5,158 nt of DNA from an uncultured Flavobacterium sp. (GTDB lineage Bacteria > Bacteroidota > Bacteroidia > Flavobacteriales > Flavobacteriaceae). The position numbers and the translations under genes were made by a program. The notes beneath the pieces were generated by a model. The model was not told where the DNA came from. It worked only from the letters and a program-made list of their open reading frames with translations, and made no database searches. This document shows positions 1 through 5,158 of this stretch, one piece after another. Positions within the stretch are counted from its first letter, which is position 1. Each line of letters starts with the position of its first letter. The DNA lies in NCBI GenBank assembly GCA_945957245.1, contig CAMFLD010000229.1:1-5158 (forward strand). The letters are read 5' to 3'.

Positions 1-49
1 ATCTACACACTGCATATCGTCGGCAGCGTCAGATGTGTATAAGAGACAG
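1..49 (+). other. Illumina Nextera/P5 adapter contamination
   Basis: These bases are synthetic library sequence, not genome. Read in order they are ATCTACAC (1-8, end of the P5 flow-cell oligo), ACTGCATA (9-16, an 8-base i5 index that I recall as the Nextera S506 index), TCGTCGGCAGCGTC (17-30, Nextera read-1 adapter) and AGATGTGTATAAGAGACAG (31-49, the 19-bp Tn5 mosaic end). The order and lengths match a tagmentation library with no mismatch that I can see. The orientation, adapter leading into insert on the + strand, is what results when an untrimmed reverse read runs through a short insert and is assembled as its reverse complement. Genomic sequence begins at base 50. The mosaic end should not be read as a transposon, and the ATG at 33 should not be read as a gene start. 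Confidence 0.98.
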
Positions 50-50
50 T

Positions 51-200
51 GGTGCTACCAATTTATTGACTTATTCAGGCTCAGGAAACCCCTCAACGGT
101 TACTTATACAGGTACAGTCGGAAATAACATGACAATTAGGTTTGTTTCTGATAACGTGGGTACTACAACTTCAACAGGGTTTAAAATTACAGTTAAATGT
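51..200 (+). other. C-terminal end of a CUB domain, cut by the contig edge
   Basis: Residues 7-56 of the large protein end with MTIRFVSDNVGTTTSTGF and then KITVKC. A beta strand followed by an SD-containing loop, a GF turn and a final strand ending in Cys is the usual finish of a CUB domain. The first part of the domain lies beyond the contig edge. It resembles the complete CUB-like unit further along (about 1260-1649). Assignment from such a short remnant is tentative. Confidence 0.55.
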
Positions 201-3200
201 CTTCCGGGAACAACATGTGCTGCGCCGGCATCAATAAATGCAGTAACTTCTATAACTGCTACTTCAGCTATTGCTAGTTGGCCTGCAGCGAGCGGACCTC
301 CGGCGGGTTATGATATATTTTATAGTACTAACTCCGGAGCAACACCAGGGACACCTAACTTTACCAATATAAACAGTCCATATACAATGACTGGTTTAGC
401 CAGTGAGACTACTTATTATTACTGGGTGCGTTCTAATTGTGGAGGGACACAAAGTGCCTGGGTAGGGCCATCAGCGGCTTTTACTACGCTTTGTGCCGCA
501 ATCAATCCTCCTTATACGGAGAATTTTAATGGTCAGTCTACAAGTGCATTACCACAATGTACTTCAGCAGATAATTCGAGCTGGCAGGTAAATACTGTTA
601 ACGGGTATCTTACTAATAATGTCATTTCTACCAATTTCTTTACAAGAGCTGTACGTTTAACAGGAGGTACGGAATACCGTCTATCTTATGATTATGGAAG
701 TGCATTAGGAGATTTAGATATGAAAGTATATTATGGATTTACTAATAATACCCCAACTTCTTCAAATATTACAACATTACTAAATACCCATAATTCTGTA
801 ACTGGACTTAACAATGCGATTGTAAATTTCACACCATTATTTACAGGAACATATTATATCCGTTTTCAATTAACAAGAGTTTCGGCATCTCCAACAACAA
901 CGCTCATAGTTGATAACATTAACCTGATACAGGAGACTTGTGGTCCTGGAAGAAGTTTAACTACTTCAGGGATTACGGCTTCTGCAGCCACAGTTAGCTG
1001 GTCAGCTCCGGCTTCACCTTACTCACCACCTTCAAATGGTTACCAGTATTATTTAAGTACTTCCAGTACGGCTCCTACCTACAGCGTTACTCCAACAGGT
1101 TCAACTGCTGCAGGTGTGACTACGGTAAGTTTATCCGGATTAGCATCAAGCACTCAGTATTACATTTGGGTCCGTTCTAATTGTGGGGGGTATTTTAGTG
1201 CCTGGTCAGTTGTAGCTACATTTACAACATTGGTTGGAGCTACTCCATTAATATTAGATGCTACGTCAACAGGTACCACAAAAACGGCCTGTGATTATAG
1301 CTTCTTTGACAGTGGTGGAAGTAGTGGTGATTATCAGAATAATGAAACTTACACGGTTACGTTGATGCCTGCAGTTGCAGGAACTAAGGTTAAAGTAGTT
1401 TTTAGTACTTTTTCTACCGAAAATTCTTTCGATGGATTATCAATCTATAATGGAAATAGTACAGGAGCACCTTTAATAAATTCAGGATTACCTGCAGGAT
1501 TTAACACAACAACCTGTCCGGCAGGGTCTTATTATGGTACTAATTCACCCGGCACGATTATTTCGTCGGCAGCAGATGGTTCCCTGACCTTTAAATTTAC
1601 AACTGATTTCTCAGTAGTTAGCTCTGGATGGTCCGCATTCGCAAGTTGCGTTGTGACTCCTACGATAACAAGTTTTACACCGGCAAATAACAATTGTGGT
1701 GCCAATGGTACTGTTGTTATAACGGGTACAAATTTTACGGGAATTACCGATGTTTCTTTTGGAGGTGTTTCTGCATCTTATGTAGTAAATACCACCACCC
1801 AAATAACAGCAACAATTCCTGTCAATGCTAATTCAGGTCCTATTAGTGTATCAAATAATACTGCAACTGGGTATAGCTCTACCTCATTCTTTATGTTGGC
1901 TCCACCACCTGTTACTACAGGAGTTGTTATTTGTGCAGGAGGTTCAGGGTCAATCAGTAGTTCCACGGTTTGTAATGGTTATGTAAATTCAGGAACTACT
2001 ATAACGGGAGCTTTGACAGCAGGAACTGATCCGATTGCATTTAAACCGACTCCTCCGGGAGGAAACTCACCTACTTGTTCTTTTTCTACTACAGTTACAA
2101 GAAACTACCAAGCCATCACTTTCCAAGTAAGCGTTACGGGCAATTATACGTTCCAGATGTCAAGTCCATTTGATGCAATGGGGTACATAACTAGTGGTGC
2201 TTTTACACCAGGTAGTTGTGCCAGTGGATCTTACATTATTGGAGATGATGATTCCAATGGAGGTTTACAGCCTAGAATGAATGCGGTTTTAACAGCAGGA
2301 ACTACCTATACTCTTTACACTACTTCATTTGGTTTTAGTACTGGTACACTTTCTGGTGCTTACACATGGACAATTACTCCTCCTTCAGGCGGGCAAATTA
2401 TGCTACAGGGTAGCCCTGACATGAATTGGTATACAGTTGCATCTGGAGGTTCACCTATTGGTACTGGAGCAACTTTCAATCCAGTTGGAGTTTCTGGTTC
2501 TGGATTACCTAATACCAATACACCGGGAACCACTACTTTTTATGCAGCTTGTTCTTCTAATCCTACCTGTAGAACCGCAACGACTTTTGTGATTAATCCA
2601 AGGCCAACAGTAACTTTTACTGCTCAGCCGGGTGCAACAGCATGTACATTTAATGATGTTACTTACACGACTCAGGCAGGTCAGTCCAATTATGTATGGA
2701 CAGTTCCGGGAGTTCTAAATACAGATTATACCATAGTATCAGGAGGTGTAGGTTCAACCAATAATACAGTTACACTTCAATGGTTAACTACCGGAGTTAA
2801 AACGGTTACAGTAAATTACAGCAATGCTTCGGGATGTTCTGCCAGTTCGGCAACATCTTCAACAGCAACTACTGTTTCCGCTTCAGGAATTTCAACTACA
2901 GTAACCCCAAGTAGTCCGTCTATTTGTGCCAATACGGTACAATCCCTAACAGCAAGTTCAGCCTCAGCGAACTTCTTTACATGGACTACCACTGCAGGAG
3001 CACTATTTACGGATGCAGCTTGTACTGTCCCTTATGTGGCAATGACTAACTATGCCACTGTTTATTTCAAAAGTAACGTTAATGCTACTGTAACCGTTTT
3101 AGGTACTGTTGGGGGAACCGGTTGTGCGGCTCCTGCAACGGTTAATATCACAATTAATAAGGCGGTATGGAATGGTTCTGTATGGTCAAATGCAGGCGTA

Positions 3201-4811
3201 GGGCCGAGCAATACAATTAGTGCTGAGTTTCAGGGTAATTTTACTTCTTCTGTAAATGCTTCAGCAACTTCAGGTAACTTATCCGCTTGTAGTGTAATTG
3301 TGACGAGTGGTAATGTTTTATTTGACAAAGGAACTTTATCAGTGCAAAATGCAGTGGCAGTTAATGGAGGTTCATTAGTATTTGATGATGCTAATTATGA
3401 TGTGAGTTTATACCAGCCAAATAATGTTAGTAATTCAGCTGGCGTATATTCAGGAGGTAATACAGGTAATATTACTTTTAAAAGAAGTTCGGCTGCACTT
3501 TTCAAATATGATTATACTTATTGGTCAACGCCAGTTTATCCACAAAATTTATTGACAATGTCTCCGGGATCTCCTGTTGGCTTGTTTTTGCAATACAATA
3601 ATGCTTGGCAATATATTTCCAGTCCCGGAAGTACAACTATGACTCCTTCAAAAGGTTATGCAGTAAGAGCGCCTCAAAGTTATAACCTTCCGGCTCAGGG
3701 TCCAGCTACAGTATATCAGGCTCCTTTTATTGGAGTGCCAAATAATGGTGATATCTCTATTGCAATCAATGGTGGGGCAGGACAGATGAATTTACTAGGA
3801 AATCCTTATCCAAGTGCATTGTCAGCGGATGCATTCATCAGTGCCAATCCTAATGTAAATGGAACACTTTATTTCTGGACACATGCAAGTCAGAGTACTT
3901 CGCCATATCAATATGCAAATACGGATTATGCTGTTTATACTATTGGAGGAGGTGTAGGGACTACAGCTCAAATATCAGGACCGGGCGCAGGAAATAATTC
4001 AATACCACTAGGTAAAATAGCTTCTGGTCAAGGTTTCTTTGTTAAAGGTTTGACTAATGGTACAGCTTATTTTACAAACTCCATGAGAGTAGCCGGAAAT
4101 AACAATCAGTTTTACAGAACAGCAGCTCCTACTCAATTTGAGAAAAATCGTTACTGGTTAAATATATTAGGAGAAAATGGAGCCTTCAAACAAGCTCTTG
4201 TTGGTTATATCGAAACAGCGACTTCAGGAATTGATAGGCTTTTTGATGGGGAGATGGTTGATGCAGGAAACGTAGTGTCCTTATATACTAATGTAGAGGG
4301 AACTAAACTTAGCATACAGGGAAGACCATTGCCATTTGATATTTCCGATACTGTTCCTTTGAGTTATAAAACTACAGCTGCTACTACTTACACTATTAGC
4401 ATTCCAGAGTCTGATGGTTTATTTACTTCACAACACGTTTACTTAGAAGACAGAGTTTTGAATGTTATTCACGATTTAATGTTAGGAGGTTATACTTTTG
4501 CTACGGAAGTAGGTACTTTCGATAATCGATTTGTATTACGTTATACTGATCAGGCTCTAGGAACACATCCTGTATTTAATGAAAACAGTGTTGTTGTTTA
4601 TAAAAACGATCATGGTTTGTTTATCAATACAGGTAACGAAATTATGAAAACCGTTAGTGTTTATGATATTAGCGGAAGACTAATTGCTACTCAAAAACAA
4701 GTCAATACAACTTCTACAGTTATGACTACACTACCATCAACTCAACAGGTACTTCTGGTTAAAATAGAAGGAGAGAATGGTGGAACGGTTACTAAAAAAG
4801 TGGTTTACTAA
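51..4811 (+). CDS. Giant multidomain T9SS-exported surface protein, 5'-truncated (putative adhesin)
   Basis: This is the 3' part of a very large secreted protein; 1586 genomic residues are visible and the stop is TAA. The frame runs back to an ATG at 33, but its first six residues (MCIRDS) come from adapter, so the true start and signal peptide are missing. In numbering from that false start, the modules are: end of a CUB domain (about 7-56), fibronectin type III (62-153), a MAM-like or cleaved-adhesin-like jelly roll (154-302), second FnIII (303-400), CUB (about 410-539), IPT/TIG (542-623), PPC-like (about 629-787), Ig-like (788-858), PKD-like (859-950), Ig-like (951-1043), a flavobacterial pre-C-terminal region starting at AVWNGSVWSN (1044-1510), and a T9SS sorting domain (about 1512-1592). 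No catalytic domain is evident, but one could lie in the missing N-terminus. The inferred role is adhesion or extracellular binding. Domain names rest on motif recognition by eye, so edges are approximate. Confidence 0.93.
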   Translation, partial: GATNLLTYSGSGNPSTVTYTGTVGNNMTIRFVSDNVGTTTSTGFKITVKCLPGTTCAAPASINAVTSITATSAIASWPAASGPPAGYDIFYSTNSGATPGTPNFTNINSPYTMTGLASETTYYYWVRSNCGGTQSAWVGPSAAFTTLCAAINPPYTENFNGQSTSALPQCTSADNSSWQVNTVNGYLTNNVISTNFFTRAVRLTGGTEYRLSYDYGSALGDLDMKVYYGFTNNTPTSSNITTLLNTHNSVTGLNNAIVNFTPLFTGTYYIRFQLTRVSASPTTTLIVDNINLIQETCGPGRSLTTSGITASAATVSWSAPASPYSPPSNGYQYYLSTSSTAPTYSVTPTGSTAAGVTTVSLSGLASSTQYYIWVRSNCGGYFSAWSVVATFTTLVGATPLILDATSTGTTKTACDYSFFDSGGSSGDYQNNETYTVTLMPAVAGTKVKVVFSTFSTENSFDGLSIYNGNSTGAPLINSGLPAGFNTTTCPAGSYYGTNSPGTIISSAADGSLTFKFTTDFSVVSSGWSAFASCVVTPTITSFTPANNNCGANGTVVITGTNFTGITDVSFGGVSASYVVNTTTQITATIPVNANSGPISVSNNTATGYSSTSFFMLAPPPVTTGVVICAGGSGSISSSTVCNGYVNSGTTITGALTAGTDPIAFKPTPPGGNSPTCSFSTTVTRNYQAITFQVSVTGNYTFQMSSPFDAMGYITSGAFTPGSCASGSYIIGDDDSNGGLQPRMNAVLTAGTTYTLYTTSFGFSTGTLSGAYTWTITPPSGGQIMLQGSPDMNWYTVASGGSPIGTGATFNPVGVSGSGLPNTNTPGTTTFYAACSSNPTCRTATTFVINPRPTVTFTAQPGATACTFNDVTYTTQAGQSNYVWTVPGVLNTDYTIVSGGVGSTNNTVTLQWLTTGVKTVTVNYSNASGCSASSATSSTATTVSASGISTTVTPSSPSICANTVQSLTASSASANFFTWTTTAGALFTDAACTVPYVAMTNYATVYFKSNVNATVTVLGTVGGTGCAAPATVNITINKAVWNGSVWSNAGVGPSNTISAEFQGNFTSSVNASATSGNLSACSVIVTSGNVLFDKGTLSVQNAVAVNGGSLVFDDANYDVSLYQPNNVSNSAGVYSGGNTGNITFKRSSAALFKYDYTYWSTPVYPQNLLTMSPGSPVGLFLQYNNAWQYISSPGSTTMTPSKGYAVRAPQSYNLPAQGPATVYQAPFIGVPNNGDISIAINGGAGQMNLLGNPYPSALSADAFISANPNVNGTLYFWTHASQSTSPYQYANTDYAVYTIGGGVGTTAQISGPGAGNNSIPLGKIASGQGFFVKGLTNGTAYFTNSMRVAGNNNQFYRTAAPTQFEKNRYWLNILGENGAFKQALVGYIETATSGIDRLFDGEMVDAGNVVSLYTNVEGTKLSIQGRPLPFDISDTVPLSYKTTAATTYTISIPESDGLFTSQHVYLEDRVLNVIHDLMLGGYTFATEVGTFDNRFVLRYTDQALGTHPVFNENSVVVYKNDHGLFINTGNEIMKTVSVYDISGRLIATQKQVNTTSTVMTTLPSTQQVLLVKIEGENGGTVTKKVVY
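216..491 (+). other. Fibronectin type III domain, copy 1
   Basis: Residues 62-153 run from CAAPASINAV through the strand ATSAIASWPA, the GYDIFYS strand, the GLASETTYYYWVRSNCGG core and the closing AAFTTL. The conserved Trp, the Tyr-x-Tyr-type strand and the L-x-x-x-T-x-Y-x-x-x-V-R motif are the hallmarks of bacterial FnIII modules. These are beta-sandwich spacers or binding modules common in secreted proteins. The domain is repeated at 939-1232 with the same VRSNCGG..SAW signature. Confidence 0.85.
492..938 (+). other. MAM-like / cleaved-adhesin-like jelly-roll domain
   Basis: Residues 154-302 begin with a PPYTENFNG motif and close with the strand TTTLIVDNINLIQ. An opening 'ENF' strand and a closing 'hydrophobic-DN-hydrophobic' strand bracket the concanavalin-like or MAM-like jelly rolls often found in Bacteroidota surface proteins, including those described as cleaved adhesin or choice-of-anchor type. 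The middle (EYRLSYDYGS, LDMKVYYG, GTYYIRFQ) alternates hydrophobic strands as expected for this fold. Ligands cannot be told from sequence; carbohydrate or protein binding is the usual inference. Confidence 0.6.
939..1232 (+). other. Fibronectin type III domain, copy 2
   Basis: Residues 303-400 run from CGPGRSLTTSGITASAATVSW through GYQYYLSTSS, GLASSTQYYIWVRSNCGG and FSAWSVVATFTTL. The order of strands and the VRSNCGG..SAW signature match copy 1. At DNA level the two copies share the exact 14-mer CGTTCTAATTGTGG (429-442 and 1173-1186) and AGTGCCTGG (452-460 and 1197-1205), which supports origin by internal duplication. It sits directly between the jelly roll and the complete CUB domain. Confidence 0.85.
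1260..1649 (+). other. CUB domain (complete copy)
   Basis: Residues of about 410-539 contain a Cys-Asp-Tyr opening (C420), a GDYQNNETYTVTL strand, KVKVVFSTFSTENSFDGLS, the IYNGNSTGAPLI stretch and a closing GSLTFKFTTDFSVVSSGW ending at C539. A Phe-rich strand followed by 'FDGLSIYNG' and later a 'TTD...SGW' turn is the familiar CUB layout. D467 and D525 stand near positions used for calcium in some CUB domains. The Glu (E463) is only four residues before D467, not the spacing I expect for a classical site, so calcium binding is uncertain. Confidence 0.72.
1656..1901 (+). other. IPT/TIG immunoglobulin-like domain
   Basis: Residues 542-623 read PTITSFTPANNNCGANGTVV, then ITGTNFTGITDVSFGGVSA, a strand ending in TQITATIPVNANSGPISVSN and a final GYSSTSFFML. 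The 'I-x-x-F-x-P ... G-x-x-V-x-I-x-G-x-N-F ... V-x-F-G-G ... I-x-A-x-I-P' pattern is diagnostic of the IPT/TIG fold, and this is the clearest single domain in the protein. In bacterial surface proteins it is usually a structural spacer or an adhesive module. Confidence 0.9.
1917..2393 (+). other. PPC-like beta-sandwich domain with acidic loop
   Basis: Residues 629-787 carry the strands AITFQVSVTGNYTFQMSS, the acidic loop IIGDDDSNGG (735-744) and the strand AVLTAGTTYTLYTTSFG. A 'G-x-Y-T-F' strand, a short acidic loop and a 'L-x-x-G-T-x-Y-x-L' strand are the layout of pre-peptidase C-terminal (PPC)-like modules of secreted bacterial proteins. The run of three Asp could bind a metal ion, but no defined site is recognisable. 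The first 50 or so residues of this stretch are less clear and may be linker. Confidence 0.55.
2394..3161 (+). other. Ig-like, PKD-like and Ig-like domain array
   Basis: Residues 788-1043 hold three Ig-fold units. The first (788-858) has MNWYTVASGGSPIGTGATF and TPGTTTFYAACSSNPTCR, the pattern of the Ig-like modules found in gliding-bacterium surface proteins. The second (859-950) has YVWTVPG, VTLQWLTTGVKTVTVNYSN and a Cys at 935, the usual 'Trp strand, then G-x-x-T-V-T-V' finish of PKD-like modules. The third (951-1043) repeats the outline with SICANTVQSLTASS, FTWTTT and CAAPATVNITI. Such arrays normally act as a stalk holding other modules away from the cell. Boundaries are by eye. Confidence 0.6.
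4566..4808 (+). other. C-terminal T9SS sorting domain, probably type C
   Basis: Residues 1512-1592 read as a VVVYKNDHGLFINTG strand pair, then MKTVSVYDISGRLIATQK, LPSTQQVLLVKIEGENG and the ending TVTKKVVY. The 'V-x-V-Y-D-I-x-G-R-L' motif and a terminal Lys-rich beta strand are typical of the C-terminal domains that direct cargo through the type IX system. The 'VYKN...', 'QVLLVKI' and '(T/S)KK(V/I)(V/I)x' end features resemble the flavobacterial set usually called type C rather than the commoner type A. That subtype call is from memory of the family. The gene's stop follows immediately, so the domain is intact. Confidence 0.8.
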
Positions 4812-4831
4812 GTCAGAATAAATATACTTTC

Positions 4832-4870
4832 AACAAGCCCCAATATATGTTTAATGTATTGGGGCTTGTT
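4832..4870 (+). terminator. Perfect 14-bp stem-loop, likely rho-independent terminator
   Basis: The arm AACAAGCCCCAATA (4832-4845) pairs perfectly with TATTGGGGCTTGTT (4857-4870) around an 11-base loop. It begins 20 bases after the TAA of the large gene and contains a GC-rich core of five G-C pairs. The 3' arm ends in TTGTT and is followed by AATTT, so the T-tract is weak but in line with many Bacteroidota terminators. No opposing gene is visible, so a one-directional role for the upstream gene is the simplest reading. Confidence 0.85.
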
Positions 4871-4926
4871 AATTTACGGCCTTTCAATGAGAGGTTTTAT
4901 CATTTGCTGCAACAATTTTTGTTACG

Positions 4927-4977
4927 AGAAAAGGGTTACAATTTTTTAATATACCGCATTTTTTTAAGAAAAGGGTT
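4927..4977 (+). repeat. 11-bp direct repeat pair, 40 bases apart
   Basis: AGAAAAGGGTT occurs at 4927-4937 and again at 4967-4977. The offset is 40 bases, twice the 20-base offset of the neighbouring repeat pair. The repeat is purine-rich in an AT-rich background, so chance is possible. A role as paired protein-binding sites upstream of the next gene is only a guess. Confidence 0.5.
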
Positions 4978-4978
4978 T

Positions 4979-5012
4979 GTTTTTAATCGATTTTATAGGT
5001 TTTTAATCGATT
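4979..5012 (+). repeat. 14-bp direct repeat pair, 20 bases apart
   Basis: GTTTTTAATCGATT occurs exactly at 4979-4992 and 4999-5012. The centre-to-centre distance is 20 bases, about two helical turns, so both copies would face the same side of the DNA. It lies about 75-108 bases before the ATG at 5087, where an operator or upstream activator site could be placed. The 20-base step is not a multiple of three, so it is not a protein repeat. Confidence 0.65.
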
Positions 5013-5086
5013 ATGTATTTATTAATTTCACAGATATTTAACATTATAGCTATCTTAACAACTTAATTAACCTAATTTTCAAAATT

Positions 5087-5158
5087 ATGACGTATTACTA
5101 CAATTCTAAGTGTGCGCTTTTTAGGTCAGTTCACAAGTAGTTGGTATTCATGCTGTTT
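5087..5158 (+). CDS. Possible start of a second exported protein, interrupted by TAG, 3' cut by window end
   Basis: An ATG at 5087, preceded by the A/T-rich context AAAATT common before flavobacterial starts, opens the frame MTYYYNSKCALFRSVHK. A TAG stop follows at 5138-5140, and the same frame then continues LVFMLF to the last base. Residues before the stop include K, R, H and K; those after are purely hydrophobic. That order is what a Sec signal peptide of a Bacteroidota exported protein looks like, so I infer a leader broken by a nonsense change or a base error near a low-coverage contig end. The gene might instead start at TTG 5141 or ATG 5150, or this may be chance. No Shine-Dalgarno sequence is evident, which is normal in this phylum. 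Confidence 0.35.

Larger units (their letters stand above)
4871..5086. other. AT-rich intergenic region, no gene or clear promoter seen
   Basis: This stretch is visibly richer in A and T than the coding region, with T runs such as 4959-4965. I looked for the Bacteroidota promoter pattern (TTG about 19-21 bases before TAnnTTTG). The only TTTG sites are near misses, for example AATTTTTG at 4914-4921, and none has a TTG at proper distance. It contains two pairs of short direct repeats, listed separately, and an interrupted palindrome AATTTT-C-AAAATT (5074-5086) directly before the next ATG. An open frame across 4847-5041 begins inside the terminator loop and looks like noise. Confidence 0.7.

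Noticed and set aside
31..49. Tn5 mosaic end as evidence of a transposon
   Set aside because: It is directly joined to Illumina P5, index and read-1 adapter sequence, so it comes from library tagmentation. No transposase or second end is present.
1611..1802. Minus-strand open frame of 63 codons
   Set aside because: It lies entirely within the large + strand gene, opposite the end of the CUB domain and the IPT/TIG domain. Its product (many Cys, Arg, Thr and Ile) resembles no family I know.
1778..1966. Minus-strand open frame of 62 codons
   Set aside because: It is antisense to the coding sequence of the IPT/TIG and PPC-like region, with no start context of its own, and overlaps another antisense frame.
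51..4811. Hidden enzyme domain (protease, glycosidase or chitinase) within the large protein
   Set aside because: I scanned for a zinc-binding HExxH, a serine protease GxSxG setting and glycosidase DxxDxDxE-type motifs and saw none. His is very rare in this protein. An enzyme could still lie in the missing N-terminal part.
4847..5041. Plus-strand open frame of 64 codons after the terminator
   Set aside because: Its ATG is in the loop of the terminator hairpin, and its Phe/Tyr/Ile/Arg-heavy product is what AT-rich noncoding DNA yields by chance. The direct repeats inside it are 20 and 40 bases apart, not in frame.
5046..5070. Short palindromes ATAGCTAT (5046-5053) and TTAATTAA (5063-5070) as operator sites
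   Set aside because: Eight-base palindromes of A/T-rich composition are expected by chance here, and they match no known operator that I recognise.
5153..5158. Last bases CTGTTT as the start of a reverse-complement Nextera mosaic end (CTGTCT...)
   Set aside because: One of only six bases mismatches, and six bases are too few to mean anything. It reads equally well as coding sequence.

Overview
The window looks like the end of a draft-assembly contig from a Flavobacterium-like member of the Bacteroidota (class Flavobacteriia). Three things point there: the low-GC coding style, a very large Ser/Thr/Gly/Asn-rich surface protein built from CUB, fibronectin type III, IPT/TIG, PPC-like and Ig/PKD-like modules, and a C-terminus that reads like a type IX secretion system (T9SS) sorting domain of the flavobacterial kind. 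The genus is inferred from protein style, not proven.

Layout. Bases 1-49 are not genomic. They match, in order, the end of the Illumina P5 oligo, an 8-base i5 index, the Nextera read-1 adapter and the 19-bp Tn5 mosaic end. Genomic sequence starts at base 50. From there to 4811 runs one open reading frame on the + strand, the 3' part of a giant secreted cell-surface protein (1586 genomic residues). Its apparent ATG at 33 lies inside the adapter, so the real start, the signal peptide and an unknown length of N-terminus are missing. The gene is followed 20 bases later by a perfect 14-bp stem-loop (4832-4870), a good candidate for its transcription terminator.

The remaining roughly 290 bases are AT-rich. 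Bases 4871-5086 carry two pairs of short direct repeats, spaced 20 and 40 bases apart, and no convincing gene or consensus promoter. At 5087 an ATG opens a short frame resembling the start of another exported protein: a basic N-terminal stretch, then hydrophobic residues. An in-frame TAG at codon 18 separates the two parts, and the window ends six codons later. It is either an interrupted gene, a sequence error near a contig end, or a gene starting further in.

Function. The large protein has no recognisable catalytic domain in the visible part. Its module order suggests an adhesin or other extracellular binding or scaffold protein, exported by Sec and then moved across the outer membrane by the T9SS. 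I see no defence system, CRISPR array, RNA gene, true mobile element or plainly new system. The points most worth attention are the adapter contamination, the false start it creates, and the stop-interrupted leader at the right end.
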